Program-made: the position numbers and the translations under genes
NCBI GenBank assembly: GCA_020633205.1
Contig: JACKEB010000014.1
Location: 124,001 to 188,000, forward strand
Length of the DNA: 64,000 nucleotides
Origin: Polyangiaceae bacterium
GTDB taxonomy: Bacteria > Myxococcota_A > Polyangia > Polyangiales > Polyangiaceae
Direction of reading: 5' to 3'
Shown here: piece by piece, positions 32,155 to 40,274 of the stretch
Numbering within the stretch: the stretch's first letter is position 1
Layout of the letters: each line of letters begins with the position of its first letter
Notes under the pieces: model-generated
Seen by the model: only the letters and a program-made list of their open reading frames with translations
Databases searched by the model: none
What the model was told of the DNA's origin: nothing

Positions 32155-33302
32155 TGCCCAAGCGTAAGCAGGAGCGACCGCAGCTGCTCGGTGTGAAGAG
32201 TGTCGAAACCCGTTACCTCGAGGATCGGCAGCAGCTCTACACGGCGCTGAAGAGCCTTGACCGACGCTCGTTCATGAAGGTCTCCGCGGCGGCACTCGGT
32301 GCGACCGCTGGTCTGTCCGCGCCACACGGATTTCAGCCGATCAGTGTCGCACATGCCCAGACGAAGCAGGGGAAAGCACAGAAGTTCAACTTCGCCTACA
32401 TCTCTGACTCGCACCTCTACGAGCGCAAGCTCAACGACCGCTTCGTGAATCAGCTGATGCGCGCGGTGGACGACGTGAATGCCCTCGATCCGCAGCCTGA
32501 TTTCGTGTTCTACGGAGGAGACTTGGCGCAGCTCGGACAACCCAAGGAACTCGAGCTGGGGGCGCAGATCCTGAAGACCATCAAGGCACCGCTCAAGGTG
32601 ATGGTCGGGGAACACGACTGGTACTTCGACATGGGAGAGAAGTGGCGCGAGCTCTTCGGCGAACCCACTTACTCCTTCGACCACAAAGGCGTGCACTTCG
32701 TCGTGCTCAACAGCGTCGTCGAGAAGGATTTCTGGACCAAGCGCAAGCTCACGCCGATGGAGCGCATGCGCACCGTTGCGGGCTTGGACAACGGGGTGCA
32801 GAGCTCCTTCACCGTGGGTGACGCCCAGCGCGAGTGGCTGAAGAAGGACTTGGCGAAGCTGCCAGTCACGCAGCCCATCGTCGTGTTCTCCCACTCACCG
32901 CTCTACAAGCTCTACAAGCCCTGGAACTTCTGGACCGACGACGCCGAGCAGGTGCAGGCGATCCTGAAGCGCTTCAAGAGCGTTGTGGTGTTCCACGGTC
33001 ACACGCACCAGTTGCTCACGAACCGCATCGGCAACATTCACTTCCACGGGTTGCTCTCCACCGCGTGGCCCTGGCCGTACGCCCCGGAGGGCATGCCTGA
33101 ACTCACCGTGCAGATGGGCCGTCCGGATCCGTTCAATCCCCACGATGGCCTGGGGGACGGACTCGTCACCATGCACCCCGATGGCATGGCAGACATGGTC
33201 TACAACCTCTGGAACCGTAACCCCGTCACCATCAGCAAGAAGTACATGGCGACCAACGGCAAGCAGGCCAAGCCTGCCAAACCCAAGCTTCGGAGCTACT
33301 GA
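32154..33302 (+). CDS. Tat-exported metallophosphoesterase
   Basis: 382 residues. Twin-arginine signal DRRSFMKVSAAALGATAGLS begins at about residue 36, after a charged leader. Calcineurin-like phosphoesterase motifs: ISDSHLYER (DxH), FYGGDLAQLG (GD), VGEHDWYF (GEHD in place of GNHD/E), FSHSPL and FHGHTHQ. The Asn-to-Glu change in the third motif removes a usual metal-bridging Asn, so catalysis could be altered. Substrate unknown. Translationally coupled to the peroxidase gene (one-base overlap) and eight bases from the cytochrome gene, so it probably acts with them in the periplasm. Confidence 0.88.
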   Translation: MPKRKQERPQLLGVKSVETRYLEDRQQLYTALKSLDRRSFMKVSAAALGATAGLSAPHGFQPISVAHAQTKQGKAQKFNFAYISDSHLYERKLNDRFVNQLMRAVDDVNALDPQPDFVFYGGDLAQLGQPKELELGAQILKTIKAPLKVMVGEHDWYFDMGEKWRELFGEPTYSFDHKGVHFVVLNSVVEKDFWTKRKLTPMERMRTVAGLDNGVQSSFTVGDAQREWLKKDLAKLPVTQPIVVFSHSPLYKLYKPWNFWTDDAEQVQAILKRFKSVVVFHGHTHQLLTNRIGNIHFHGLLSTAWPWPYAPEGMPELTVQMGRPDPFNPHDGLGDGLVTMHPDGMADMVYNLWNRNPVTISKKYMATNGKQAKPAKPKLRSY

Positions 33303-33310
33303 GGAAAGCC

Positions 33311-34045
33311 ATGAAACAGCACAAGAACAGCTGGTTTGGTCCTGGCGCCTGGCTCTGTGGTGCCACGCTCAGCGCTGCCATCGCCGCCGCGTGCGGCGGT
33401 TCCGCGCAGAATACGGAGCCCTCGGCGCCTGCGCCCACTCCAGCGGCCACAGCTGCCGCTACGAGCGACTCCACCACAAGCGCTGTAAGGGACGACGAGG
33501 TCGAAGTCTTGCTCTGCGACGGCAAGACCAAGACGACCGTCCCGAAGGGCACTCCCGGAACCACCATCGCCGGTGACCTGATGGCGGAGTGGTTGCGTAA
33601 GAATCCGAACTCGAACTGGGAGGCGGAAGAGCGAGAGCGCCACACGTTGCAACCGGCCGCGGACAACACCGATCTGGTTGGCCAAGTCAACGGTCAGACC
33701 TACGGTCAAATCACCGAGCAAGATGTTGCCCTGTGGAAAAACGAAACGGAGCGCGTCGCGTTGGCTGGTTCTGAAGTCTTCCACGACGCAAACGCCCTGG
33801 GCAGCACGGTCGGCGTGTCGTGCGATATGTGCCACCCCCACGCGGCCAACACCCACCCCGAGACGTACCCCAAGTTTCAGCCCCAGCTTGGTCGCGTGGC
33901 GCTCCTGCGAGACATGATCAACTGGTGCATCCAGCACCCCGTCAGGGGCAAACCCTTCGACGCGGACGATCCGCGTATGCGCGCGATGGAGTCCTACATC
34001 TTGGCGCAACGCGCAGGGAAGTCGCTGCAATACGGCAAACGCTGA
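33311..34045 (+). CDS. c-type cytochrome lipoprotein
   Basis: 244 residues. Signal peptide with lipobox-like IAAAC at about residue 28, an Ala/Pro/Thr linker, and one heme site CDMCHPH at about residue 174. The C-terminal stretch (LGRVALLRDMINWCIQHPVR) resembles monoheme cytochromes c of the SoxA/TsdA type, but too little is conserved to name it. As the third gene after the peroxidase, it is the natural candidate for its electron donor. GGAAAGCC upstream gives a modest ribosome site. Confidence 0.8.
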   Translation: MKQHKNSWFGPGAWLCGATLSAAIAAACGGSAQNTEPSAPAPTPAATAAATSDSTTSAVRDDEVEVLLCDGKTKTTVPKGTPGTTIAGDLMAEWLRKNPNSNWEAEERERHTLQPAADNTDLVGQVNGQTYGQITEQDVALWKNETERVALAGSEVFHDANALGSTVGVSCDMCHPHAANTHPETYPKFQPQLGRVALLRDMINWCIQHPVRGKPFDADDPRMRAMESYILAQRAGKSLQYGKR

Positions 34046-34119
34046 CGGTGATCTGAGCGGAGGCGGATTGCCGCAGCCCCTTCACAAGTCGCGCTGACGA
34101 CTTATCCTGCGGGGCTACT

Positions 34120-34545
34120 GTGATCCGCCAATGCCCAAGCTGCGGTCAGAAGAACCGCATCCCCACCAAGCACCTCTCCGACGCCGGCCGTTGCGGAAAG
34201 TGCAAGACCACCCTGCCTGCTGCTTCGGAGCCGATCGACGTCGGGGTCGCCGAGTTCGACGAGATCGTGAATAGCGTCAAGGTGCCCGTGCTCGTCGACT
34301 TCTGGGCAGCTTGGTGCGGCCCGTGTCGAGCGGCGGCGCCGCATGTGAAAAAGGTGGCGTCTGAGATGTCGGGGAAGGCGGTGGTGCTCAAGGTCGACAC
34401 CGAGGCTCACCCGGAGCTCGGACAGCGCTTCCGCGTCAGTGGCATCCCTAACTTCCTGATTCTCAAGGGCGGGGAAGTGGTGAATCAGCAAGCAGGCCTG
34501 GTGGATTCCACCACCATGAAGCGCTGGCTCGAAGCCGCTCGCTAG
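34120..34545 (+). CDS. trxC: Zinc-ribbon thioredoxin (thioredoxin 2 type)
   Basis: 141 residues from GTG 34120. N-terminal zinc ribbon with two CxxC pairs (CPSCGQKNRIP and CGKCK), then a thioredoxin fold with active site WCGPC and cis-Pro in SGIPNFLIL. This is the Trx2/TrxC architecture, a cytoplasmic disulfide reductant that is OxyR-controlled in E. coli. Its place directly after the oxyR-linked peroxidase operon (75 bases) suggests the same regulon. It could also supply electrons to the PrxQ encoded at 3545. Confidence 0.93.
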   Translation: MIRQCPSCGQKNRIPTKHLSDAGRCGKCKTTLPAASEPIDVGVAEFDEIVNSVKVPVLVDFWAAWCGPCRAAAPHVKKVASEMSGKAVVLKVDTEAHPELGQRFRVSGIPNFLILKGGEVVNQQAGLVDSTTMKRWLEAAR

Positions 34546-34604
34546 CTGCGTACATTGGGCGGGCGGGACGCCGGTCGTCCGCGCGCCGTCCAATGGGTGA
34601 GTCG

Positions 34605-34759
34605 CTAGCGAGTCAGGTGCTGCTCCAAGAAGCTCGAGACGGATCGCGGGGGCTGCCCGGTGAGCCGCTCGATGGTGTCACCGGGCTTGGAGAAGTCACC
34701 GCGAGCAATTGCGATGTCGAAGCTTGCGAGCATCTCCGCCACGAAGCCTGGTAGCCCGT
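34605..34759 (-). pseudogene. 3' remnant of an NmrA-family oxidoreductase gene
   Basis: Only about 50 C-terminal residues remain (GFVAEMLASFDIAIARGDFS then ERLTGQPPRSVSSFLEQH), matching the end of NmrA-like NAD(P)-binding oxidoreductases. Going upstream, the similarity stops at about 34755, where the frame becomes Arg/Ala-rich and no Rossmann motif (GxxGxxG) is found. The truncation point coincides with the start of the LysR remnant on the other strand, so a deletion seems to have fused them. Confidence 0.65.
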
Positions 34760-35032
34760 GGTCGCTTGCCCAAGCACATCCGCGCGCGGGTCGACGACAC
34801 GCTCTTGATGCGCGAGCTGCTGGTGCGCGGCGTGGGGATCGGCAACCTTCCACATTTCCTTGGGGAACCATATGTGGCCGACGGGCGACTGGTGCGCGTG
34901 ATGCCGGGGCTGACGGCGCACACCAGCCACGTGTACGTCGTCTCGTCGAGCGCCCGCCACTTGCCGCAGCGGGTGCGTGCATATCGTGAGCTGCTCATCG
35001 AGACCTTGAAGAACTCAGCGTTGCGGGTCTGA
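34760..35032 (+). pseudogene. 3' remnant of a LysR regulator gene
   Basis: Encodes about 85 C-terminal residues of a LysR effector domain (DDTLLMRELLVRGVGIGNLP and HFLGEPYVADGRLVRVMP). No helix-turn-helix precedes it; upstream of about 34760 the sequence reads as the NmrA remnant in the opposite direction. LysR genes are often divergent from an oxidoreductase target, so both 5' ends and the shared promoter were probably removed in one deletion. Confidence 0.7.
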
Positions 35033-35043
35033 GCCTCTACCAC

Positions 35044-35433
35044 TCAGGGTGCTGAGTCTTCTTGGGGATTGCGCAGCTGGTCGTACTGGCTGCGCGCCGC
35101 GTGGATGTCTGCAGCGTGCTCCTGCACCCACTGCCCGAACGCGCTGACTGGCTCCAGCATGGAACGACCGAGAGCCGTCAGCTCGTACTCGACGGGGGCC
35201 GGGTTACCGTCGAGGACGCGGCGCATCAGCATGCCGTCCCGTTCCAGTGAGCGCAGGGTGAGGGTGAGCATGCGCTGTGAGATCCCGTCGAGCGCGCGCA
35301 TCAGCGCCCCGAAGCGCAGCGCGCCGTGGGATAGCGACGCGACGACCGGAATCGTCCACTTGCTGCCGATCGCGGACATCACGTCTCGAGCGACACTGCA
35401 GTCGTTTGGCGGCGAATACGTGTCAGGTAACAT
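35044..35433 (-). CDS. HxlR-family transcriptional regulator
   Basis: 129 residues from ATG 35433. Winged HTH with the HxlR signature: CSVARDVMSAIGSKWTIPVV, LRFGALMRALDGISQRMLT, LRSLERDGMLMR, and VEYELTALGRSM. Such MarR-superfamily proteins sense reactive electrophiles or redox changes, often through a Cys near the N-terminus (here in NDCSVARD). A longer frame to 35571 lacks family similarity. Divergent from a DoxX-like gene, a common pairing. Direct repeats of TAGGCACA upstream may be its operator. Confidence 0.9.
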   Translation of the reverse strand: MLPDTYSPPNDCSVARDVMSAIGSKWTIPVVASLSHGALRFGALMRALDGISQRMLTLTLRSLERDGMLMRRVLDGNPAPVEYELTALGRSMLEPVSAFGQWVQEHAADIHAARSQYDQLRNPQEDSAP

Positions 35434-35436
35434 GGA

Positions 35437-35487
35437 TGTGCCTACCTTTGGGCTCGGGGTTACAGCGGTGTGCCTACTTGCGAGGTG
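35437..35487 (-). promoter_or_regulatory. Direct repeat TAGGCACA upstream of the HxlR gene
   Basis: On the minus strand AAGTAGGCACA and GGTAGGCACA occur about 30 bases apart just before the HxlR start. Spaced repeats at this place suggest an autoregulatory operator. Confidence 0.35.
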
Positions 35488-35624
35488 CGCCGCCCGCTCA
35501 CTATAGCCCCAGCAAGCGCACGGTCTAGCTCTGGTCTGAGCGATTGACCTGCACGGAGTGTCGTCGGCCAAGCGGGACCGATTGTATCCGTGTGGGAACG
35601 CAGCGGTGCGCCTGGAGTTCCAAT

Positions 35625-36035
35625 ATGGAAGCGGCTTCAGTGATCAAGAGCGCGGAGTCACCGCGCTGGATGTTGTGGACCGGGCGCGTGTTGTCTGCGC
35701 TACCCGTGCTGATGCTCAGCGCGAGCGGCGCGATGAAGTTGTCAGCCAATCCCCAGTTCGTTGCACAGTTTCAGGAGCATCTGGGCTACCCGGGCGGCGC
35801 CTTGTTGCCCATCGCGCTGGCAGAGCTCGTCTCTACGCTGCTCTACGCAGTGCCGCGTACTTCGGTGTTCGGTGCGGTGTTGCTCACGGCGTACCTGGGT
35901 GGTGCGACGGCGACCCACGTGCGTGTCGGTGAGCCCTTCCTGGCGCCGGTGCTAATCGGGGTGATGCTGTGGTTAGGGCTTTTCCTCAGGGATGCGCGCC
36001 TGAGGGCGCTGCTCCCGTTGCGTCAGCCTGCTTGA
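35625..36035 (+). CDS. DoxX-like membrane protein
   Basis: 136 residues, four hydrophobic helices (TGRVLSALPVLMLSASGAMK, LLPIALAELVSTLLYAV, FGAVLLTAYLGGATATHV, LAPVLIGVMLWLGLFL). The spacing and GAMKL and GGATATH elements match small DoxX-like proteins, which are often controlled by HxlR regulators and linked to redox stress. ATG 35625 follows GGAG seven bases upstream. Inner-membrane protein; no catalytic role is known for this subgroup. Confidence 0.85.
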   Translation: MEAASVIKSAESPRWMLWTGRVLSALPVLMLSASGAMKLSANPQFVAQFQEHLGYPGGALLPIALAELVSTLLYAVPRTSVFGAVLLTAYLGGATATHVRVGEPFLAPVLIGVMLWLGLFLRDARLRALLPLRQPA

Positions 36036-36074
36036 TAGCAGCTTGAGTCTGGCTGTTTCGCGGGGCGCCCAAAG

Positions 36075-38303
36075 CTAGCGGCGCCGACGACGCAGCCACA
36101 GCGCGCCGAATCCGACCAGCAGGCTGAAGGCGGCGAGCCTCCTGAGTGGGCTCGCCTGTTCGGGGGAGATGGTGCAAGCGGCGCAGCCGCCGGCAGTCGA
36201 GGGGGTCTGAACGCCAGCCTTACCCCCAGCCCCTGCTTTGGCGCTGGGCTCTTCTGCGTCGCTTCCACCTTTGCCCTGCGGAATCGCTTCCGGGGGTAGA
36301 TCGGCGAGGGCGACTCGAGCGTCGGCCTTCGCGCCGTCTTTGATCCACAGCCGTAGCACCTCGATTTCCCAGTTCTTGGGCTGAGGTTCGCTCTTCGGCG
36401 GCATGTGGCTCAGCTCTTCGAGAGGCACCAGCTGGCGCGCGAGGATCGGGCTGCCTTCGGGGTCACCCGCGACGATGTCACCACCCTCCAGCATCCCGGG
36501 CAGATCGTCGATGTGCACGCCCATCGCGCCGTCGCCGGTGTGGCACGCGCCGCAGCGCTTCTCCAGCATGGGCTTTACGATGTCGGTGTAGAGCGCGACC
36601 GTGTCCTTGGCAGGCTCGACAGGCGTCGCGTCTGGGGTGGCTGGTGGCGCTGCGTCGGCAGTCGGTGCGCCGGCGTCCGCCGCCTGCGGATCGGCATCGT
36701 CGTCGTCGTCGTCATCGTCCCCGCCACCAGTCGGCTTCGATACCGGCTTGGGGGCTTCGGGACCGTACTTGGCGAGCAGGGCCTTCGGCAGCGCAGTGGA
36801 GGCGATCTTCTCGTCTGCGCCTTGCTTGATCCACCACGTGATCAGCTCCACCTCGCTGTCCGTCAGCTGAGGCTGATTGTAGGGCGGCATGTGCTCGCTC
36901 TTCTTCGTCGAGTGGACGCGAGCGAGCAGCGTACCCTTCTGCGGGTTGCCTGGCACGACACCGGGACCGGCCTTGCCTCCAGAGCGGAGGGCAGCCAGTG
37001 AATCCACACGGAATTTGCCCTTCTGGCGCTTGGCTCCGTGGCAGTTACCACAGCGGCTGTCGAGCAAGGGACTGACGAGGCTGCTCCAGACGGGACCGGA
37101 CTTGTGGCTCAGGCTGACCTGCTTGGTCTCTCCACCGTCGTCGTCATCGTCGTCGTCGCTGCTCCCGGAGCCGTAGTGCGGAGTTGGTCCGAACTCGCTG
37201 TCGTCGTCGTCATCGTCATCGTCGTCGTCGTCGTCGTCGCCGGCTGCGGTCTTTTCGGCATCCGTTGCTCCGGCGTCTGCCTCAGCGGACTTTGGGCCCT
37301 CGCCTGCAGGCGCTGAGGGCGCAACGGCCGCTTGGCTCAGGGTCTTCTCCAGCAACTCCGACACGGGGGCTGGGGTGATGCCCTCGCGAACCTTCAGCTT
37401 GTCGTCGGCGCCGCGGTCGATCCACCACGAAATCAGCGCGATTTCTGCGTCGCTGGGGCCAGCTTTGCCGTCCGGCGGCATGCGCTCGTCGCTGTCCGTT
37501 GGCAGCTTCATGCGACTGACGAGCGAGCTCTTCGCAGCATTGCCCGGGACGACCGTGTTGCCTTCGTCTCCTCCTTTGAGGGCGCTCTCCAGGGTGTCGA
37601 GGCGCAAGCCGCCTTTGGCTTCCTCGGGGCCGTGACACTCCACGCAGTGTTGCTGAAGCAGAGGTTGCACTGAGTGCTGCCAGACCAACGGGTCGGCGGT
37701 GGGCTCGACTTTGGCCTCGGCGACTGGCTCAGCTTCCTTCACCCCCAGGAGACCCCGAGCGAACTTGGGGGCGAACTGGACGAGGTAGTTTTCGCCCTTG
37801 GTCATCGAGCCACCGAAGTGCGCCCCGATGCTCATCAGGCCGACGGCACTGAACAGCACTCCACGGTAGAGCCAACGGCCATTGCCGCTGCGTTGCACCG
37901 GCCCCCAGAGCCCGGCACAGATGGGGAGCAAGGCGATCGACGCCAGGGTCAGCGCCCGATGCCAGAAAATCAGCTTGCTCGGGTAGCCCCCGCCTCGAGC
38001 CAGCAGCAGGCCCAACGTGAACGCCGCCGTAGCGGTGACGGCCACCACGGGGAGGGCGAAACCGATCACCGGATCGACCTTCGGCCGAGCGCGCTGGGAG
38101 AACGAGACCAGCTCCGCGATCGCTACTAGGGTGATGATGCCAATCGGCAGGTGCACCGCGAGGGTGTGGAAACGCCCAAGAAACCGCAGAAAGTCTGGCG
38201 GCGTACTGGCGTCGGGCCGCACCACGAGGGCGAGCACGATCGCGATGAGGCTGAGCGCCAGCGCCAGGTAGAGAGAGATCGACTGGAGCTTGCCGGGTTT
38301 CAT
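36075..38303 (-). CDS. Membrane triple-heme (PSCyt1) protein with poly-Asp linkers and MYXO-CTERM-like tail
   Basis: 742 residues. Residues 1-170 hold five hydrophobic segments (DUF2231-like, with FHTLAVHLPIGI). Three planctomycete-type cytochrome c modules follow, with hemes at CVECHG (about 220), CGNCHG (about 420) and CGACHT (about 585), each ending in ISWWI/ITWWIK/LRLWIK elements with MPP before it. They are joined by Asp tracts of 13, 7 and 8 residues. The end is GGCAACTIS, a hydrophobic helix and RRRRR, a MYXO-CTERM-type sorting signal cleaved in myxobacteria. It may carry electrons or bind calcium across the envelope. ATG 38303 opens directly on the first membrane helix. Confidence 0.85.
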   Translation of the reverse strand: MKPGKLQSISLYLALALSLIAIVLALVVRPDASTPPDFLRFLGRFHTLAVHLPIGIITLVAIAELVSFSQRARPKVDPVIGFALPVVAVTATAAFTLGLLLARGGGYPSKLIFWHRALTLASIALLPICAGLWGPVQRSGNGRWLYRGVLFSAVGLMSIGAHFGGSMTKGENYLVQFAPKFARGLLGVKEAEPVAEAKVEPTADPLVWQHSVQPLLQQHCVECHGPEEAKGGLRLDTLESALKGGDEGNTVVPGNAAKSSLVSRMKLPTDSDERMPPDGKAGPSDAEIALISWWIDRGADDKLKVREGITPAPVSELLEKTLSQAAVAPSAPAGEGPKSAEADAGATDAEKTAAGDDDDDDDDDDDDDSEFGPTPHYGSGSSDDDDDDDGGETKQVSLSHKSGPVWSSLVSPLLDSRCGNCHGAKRQKGKFRVDSLAALRSGGKAGPGVVPGNPQKGTLLARVHSTKKSEHMPPYNQPQLTDSEVELITWWIKQGADEKIASTALPKALLAKYGPEAPKPVSKPTGGGDDDDDDDDADPQAADAGAPTADAAPPATPDATPVEPAKDTVALYTDIVKPMLEKRCGACHTGDGAMGVHIDDLPGMLEGGDIVAGDPEGSPILARQLVPLEELSHMPPKSEPQPKNWEIEVLRLWIKDGAKADARVALADLPPEAIPQGKGGSDAEEPSAKAGAGGKAGVQTPSTAGGCAACTISPEQASPLRRLAAFSLLVGFGALWLRRRRR
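36699..37241 (-). repeat. Three GAC/GAT triplet tracts encoding poly-Asp
   Basis: Tracts near 36699-36722, 37134-37159 and 37197-37241 are near-pure runs of Asp codons. They are in frame with the cytochrome gene and could change length by slippage. Confidence 0.7.
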
Positions 38304-38710
38304 GGGACTCGCGGGAGCAGGCGCCGGACGGCGCGAAGACCCGAAACAAGCGGGCCAAAGCCAAAGAGCGAACGAGCGCAGTGCAAGAGCTGCGCCTCAC
38401 CCAGCGCACTCCCGCAGGTGTGCGCGGTGCATACGCTCAAATCGCCGAGTGGTTGCATGGGCCGCCACAAAAGCCGCGCTCGAGACGCGGTCAACTCTCG
38501 CCTAGAGCGCGAGAACGAAGAACCAAACCTGGAGTGTACGAAGGCTAGCACCAATGAGCTGCTGCCCGCAGCGCCTTCCAGCTCGACTTGGGGCGCTGGC
38601 TGCCACTTCGTAGCAAGCGGCTAGCTTTTTTCCCGCTCGCGTGGCTGCTTTCGCTACGCGCGGCGGCCGTATCCGCCGCGGACATCCTCCCCCGAACCAG
38701 GAGCAGTGCT
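38304..38710. other. 407-base gap
   Basis: No gene is supported. The region includes the promoter of the triple-heme gene and the leader of the DUF3565 gene; a TTG start at 38588 for the latter would extend into it but lacks family similarity. Confidence 0.45.
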
Positions 38711-39181
38711 TTGGAGCGCAAGATCGCGGGCTATCACCAAGATACCGAGGGGCACTGGGTCGCCGAACTCGAGTGCGGCCACACGCAGCATGTGCGCCAC
38801 GCGCCGCCGTGGCAGGAGCGCCCCTGGGTGCTTAGCGAAGCAGGCCGCGAAGCCAAGCGGGGCGAGCCCCTCGACTGCCAGTTCTGCAATATGGGGTCGG
38901 TGCCCCAGGGATACGAAAAGTACTCAGGTACGCGTGAGTTCACCGATCAGGACGTGCCGCAGGCGCTGCTCAACGACCACCGCACGAAACCGGGAGTGTG
39001 GGGGCACATCGTGGTGGAGGAAGGGCGGCTCGAATACCACTGTCCCCACGGCGTCTTCGTGCTGCGCCCGGGGGTGCTCGGCGTCATCGAACCCGACACG
39101 CCCCACCACTTACGTATCATCGAGCCAGTTCGTTTCCGTGTGGACTTCCTGCGGGCCGACGCCGCGGCCGAGCCATCTTAG
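38711..39181 (+). CDS. Fused DUF3565 - DUF1971 protein
   Basis: 156 residues from TTG 38711, preceded by AGGAG seven bases upstream. Residues 1-60 are DUF3565 (GYHQDTEGHWVAELECGHTQ, then DCQFC), a small probable metal-binding module. Residues 75-150 are DUF1971 (FTDQDVPQALLNDHRTKPGV, GVIEPDTPHHLRI), a small cupin related to the N-terminus of TehB-type tellurite-resistance proteins. The two domains are often separate genes. Function unknown; a stress or metalloid role is conceivable. Confidence 0.75.
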   Translation: MERKIAGYHQDTEGHWVAELECGHTQHVRHAPPWQERPWVLSEAGREAKRGEPLDCQFCNMGSVPQGYEKYSGTREFTDQDVPQALLNDHRTKPGVWGHIVVEEGRLEYHCPHGVFVLRPGVLGVIEPDTPHHLRIIEPVRFRVDFLRADAAAEPS

Positions 39182-39535
39182 TGCCATTCAGTCTCGAAAG
39201 TGAGCACTTGGGTTCCAAAGGGAGGGAAGTCAGAACCGGCTGGGGCGTAGGTAGAGACATGGTGAGCGGCAGCATCGAGAGCCAAACCCGCCGCGAACCA
39301 TCGGGGCGTCCACACCCACCCCGTTGAGCGTCAGCCGTGCGGCGACACCGTCGCCTACCCCCCTCGCACCTCCGAACAAGTGAACCATCGCGAGTCGTCT
39401 CGACCCGCACTATCCAAGCTGAGGTTCACGTTTCGTCCCGCGAAGGTGTCGCCGCACGGCCCCTCATTTGCGCTGCCGCCCGATTCAGGCGCGTATCAGC
39501 GCGAGTCAGGCGGTAGCTGCCAAGGTCGCTTGACC
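39182..39535. other. 354-base gap
   Basis: Nothing recognisable: no coding frame with support, no strong repeat. It separates two convergent genes. Confidence 0.5.
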
Positions 39536-39844
39536 TCATTCCGGCACAGGCACGAACGCACAGTTGTCCCAGCAAGACACCGCGGCTTCGCTGCACGATT
39601 TGTCGTCGAGGCAGTCCTCACACGCCTGCACCCGATCCTCCGTCGCCTCACTGGCGTCGGCCTCGTCCTCGCAGTAGTCGGTGCATTCCGTCACGTCGAT
39701 GTCGGTCACGCAGTCGCTGTAGGTGTCGCAGATCTGCGCGCAGTCGACGGTGTTGTTGGCCTCTTCGATCAGCGAGTTGTCGCTGCTGCAGCCAGCGAAG
39801 GCCAGGGTTGCGGAGAGACAGACCAGAGTCAGAAAGTGCTTCAT
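39536..39844 (-). CDS. Small Cys-rich acidic lipoprotein
   Basis: 102 residues. Lipoprotein signal with lipobox AFAGC (Cys19). The mature part is acidic with ten Cys arranged in pairs (CAQIC, CTDYC, CEDCL and CWDNC motifs), suggesting disulfides or metal binding. GAGGAAC before ATG 39844 supports the start. Similar short Cys-rich lipoproteins are common in myxobacteria but uncharacterised. No neighbour explains its role. Confidence 0.75.
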   Translation of the reverse strand: MKHFLTLVCLSATLAFAGCSSDNSLIEEANNTVDCAQICDTYSDCVTDIDVTECTDYCEDEADASEATEDRVQACEDCLDDKSCSEAAVSCWDNCAFVPVPE

Positions 39845-40274
39845 AAGTTCCTCGTGTTGTATTTGCGCTCGACTTCACGTCGTCGAAGCGTGGAGTTGAG
39901 TTACCCGGAGGAAACAAATCGCTCCAGGGGCCCGTCGACGCGCAACCGAGTGCTCGTCGAACGTTGCATCCTCCTAAGCAGCGGTTGTGCCAATCGCACG
40001 GTTTGGGGCGCGGGTCGCTGAGTGCCTCAGACGCTCGAACCTGCCGCACCTATGCCTGGGCGCATCGTTGACGCGGCGTTCGCAGCTGCGATCCCACGTC
40101 CCGTGCGCTTTGCGGTCGTTTGACCCAGCTCGCTTCGAGTGGCGGAAGGCAACGCCGCCACTCGCGTCTCCGACCGCTCTGCCGATGCCCCGCGACGCGT
40201 GCGCCACGTGGACTTACGCCGCCGTGCCCCGCACTGCGCGGCGTTTCAGCGCAGTAACTCGTCGCTGGTACGCT
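39845..40274. other. 430-base gap
   Basis: Between the Cys-rich lipoprotein start and the menE stop codon. No gene or clear repeat is seen; it must hold the lipoprotein promoter and the 3' end of the menaquinone operon transcript. Confidence 0.5.

Noticed and set aside
38450..38520. GCCGAGTGG-like start and short TCTCGC/GCGAGA stem as a tRNA
   Set aside because: No cloverleaf can be formed and the T-loop consensus is absent.
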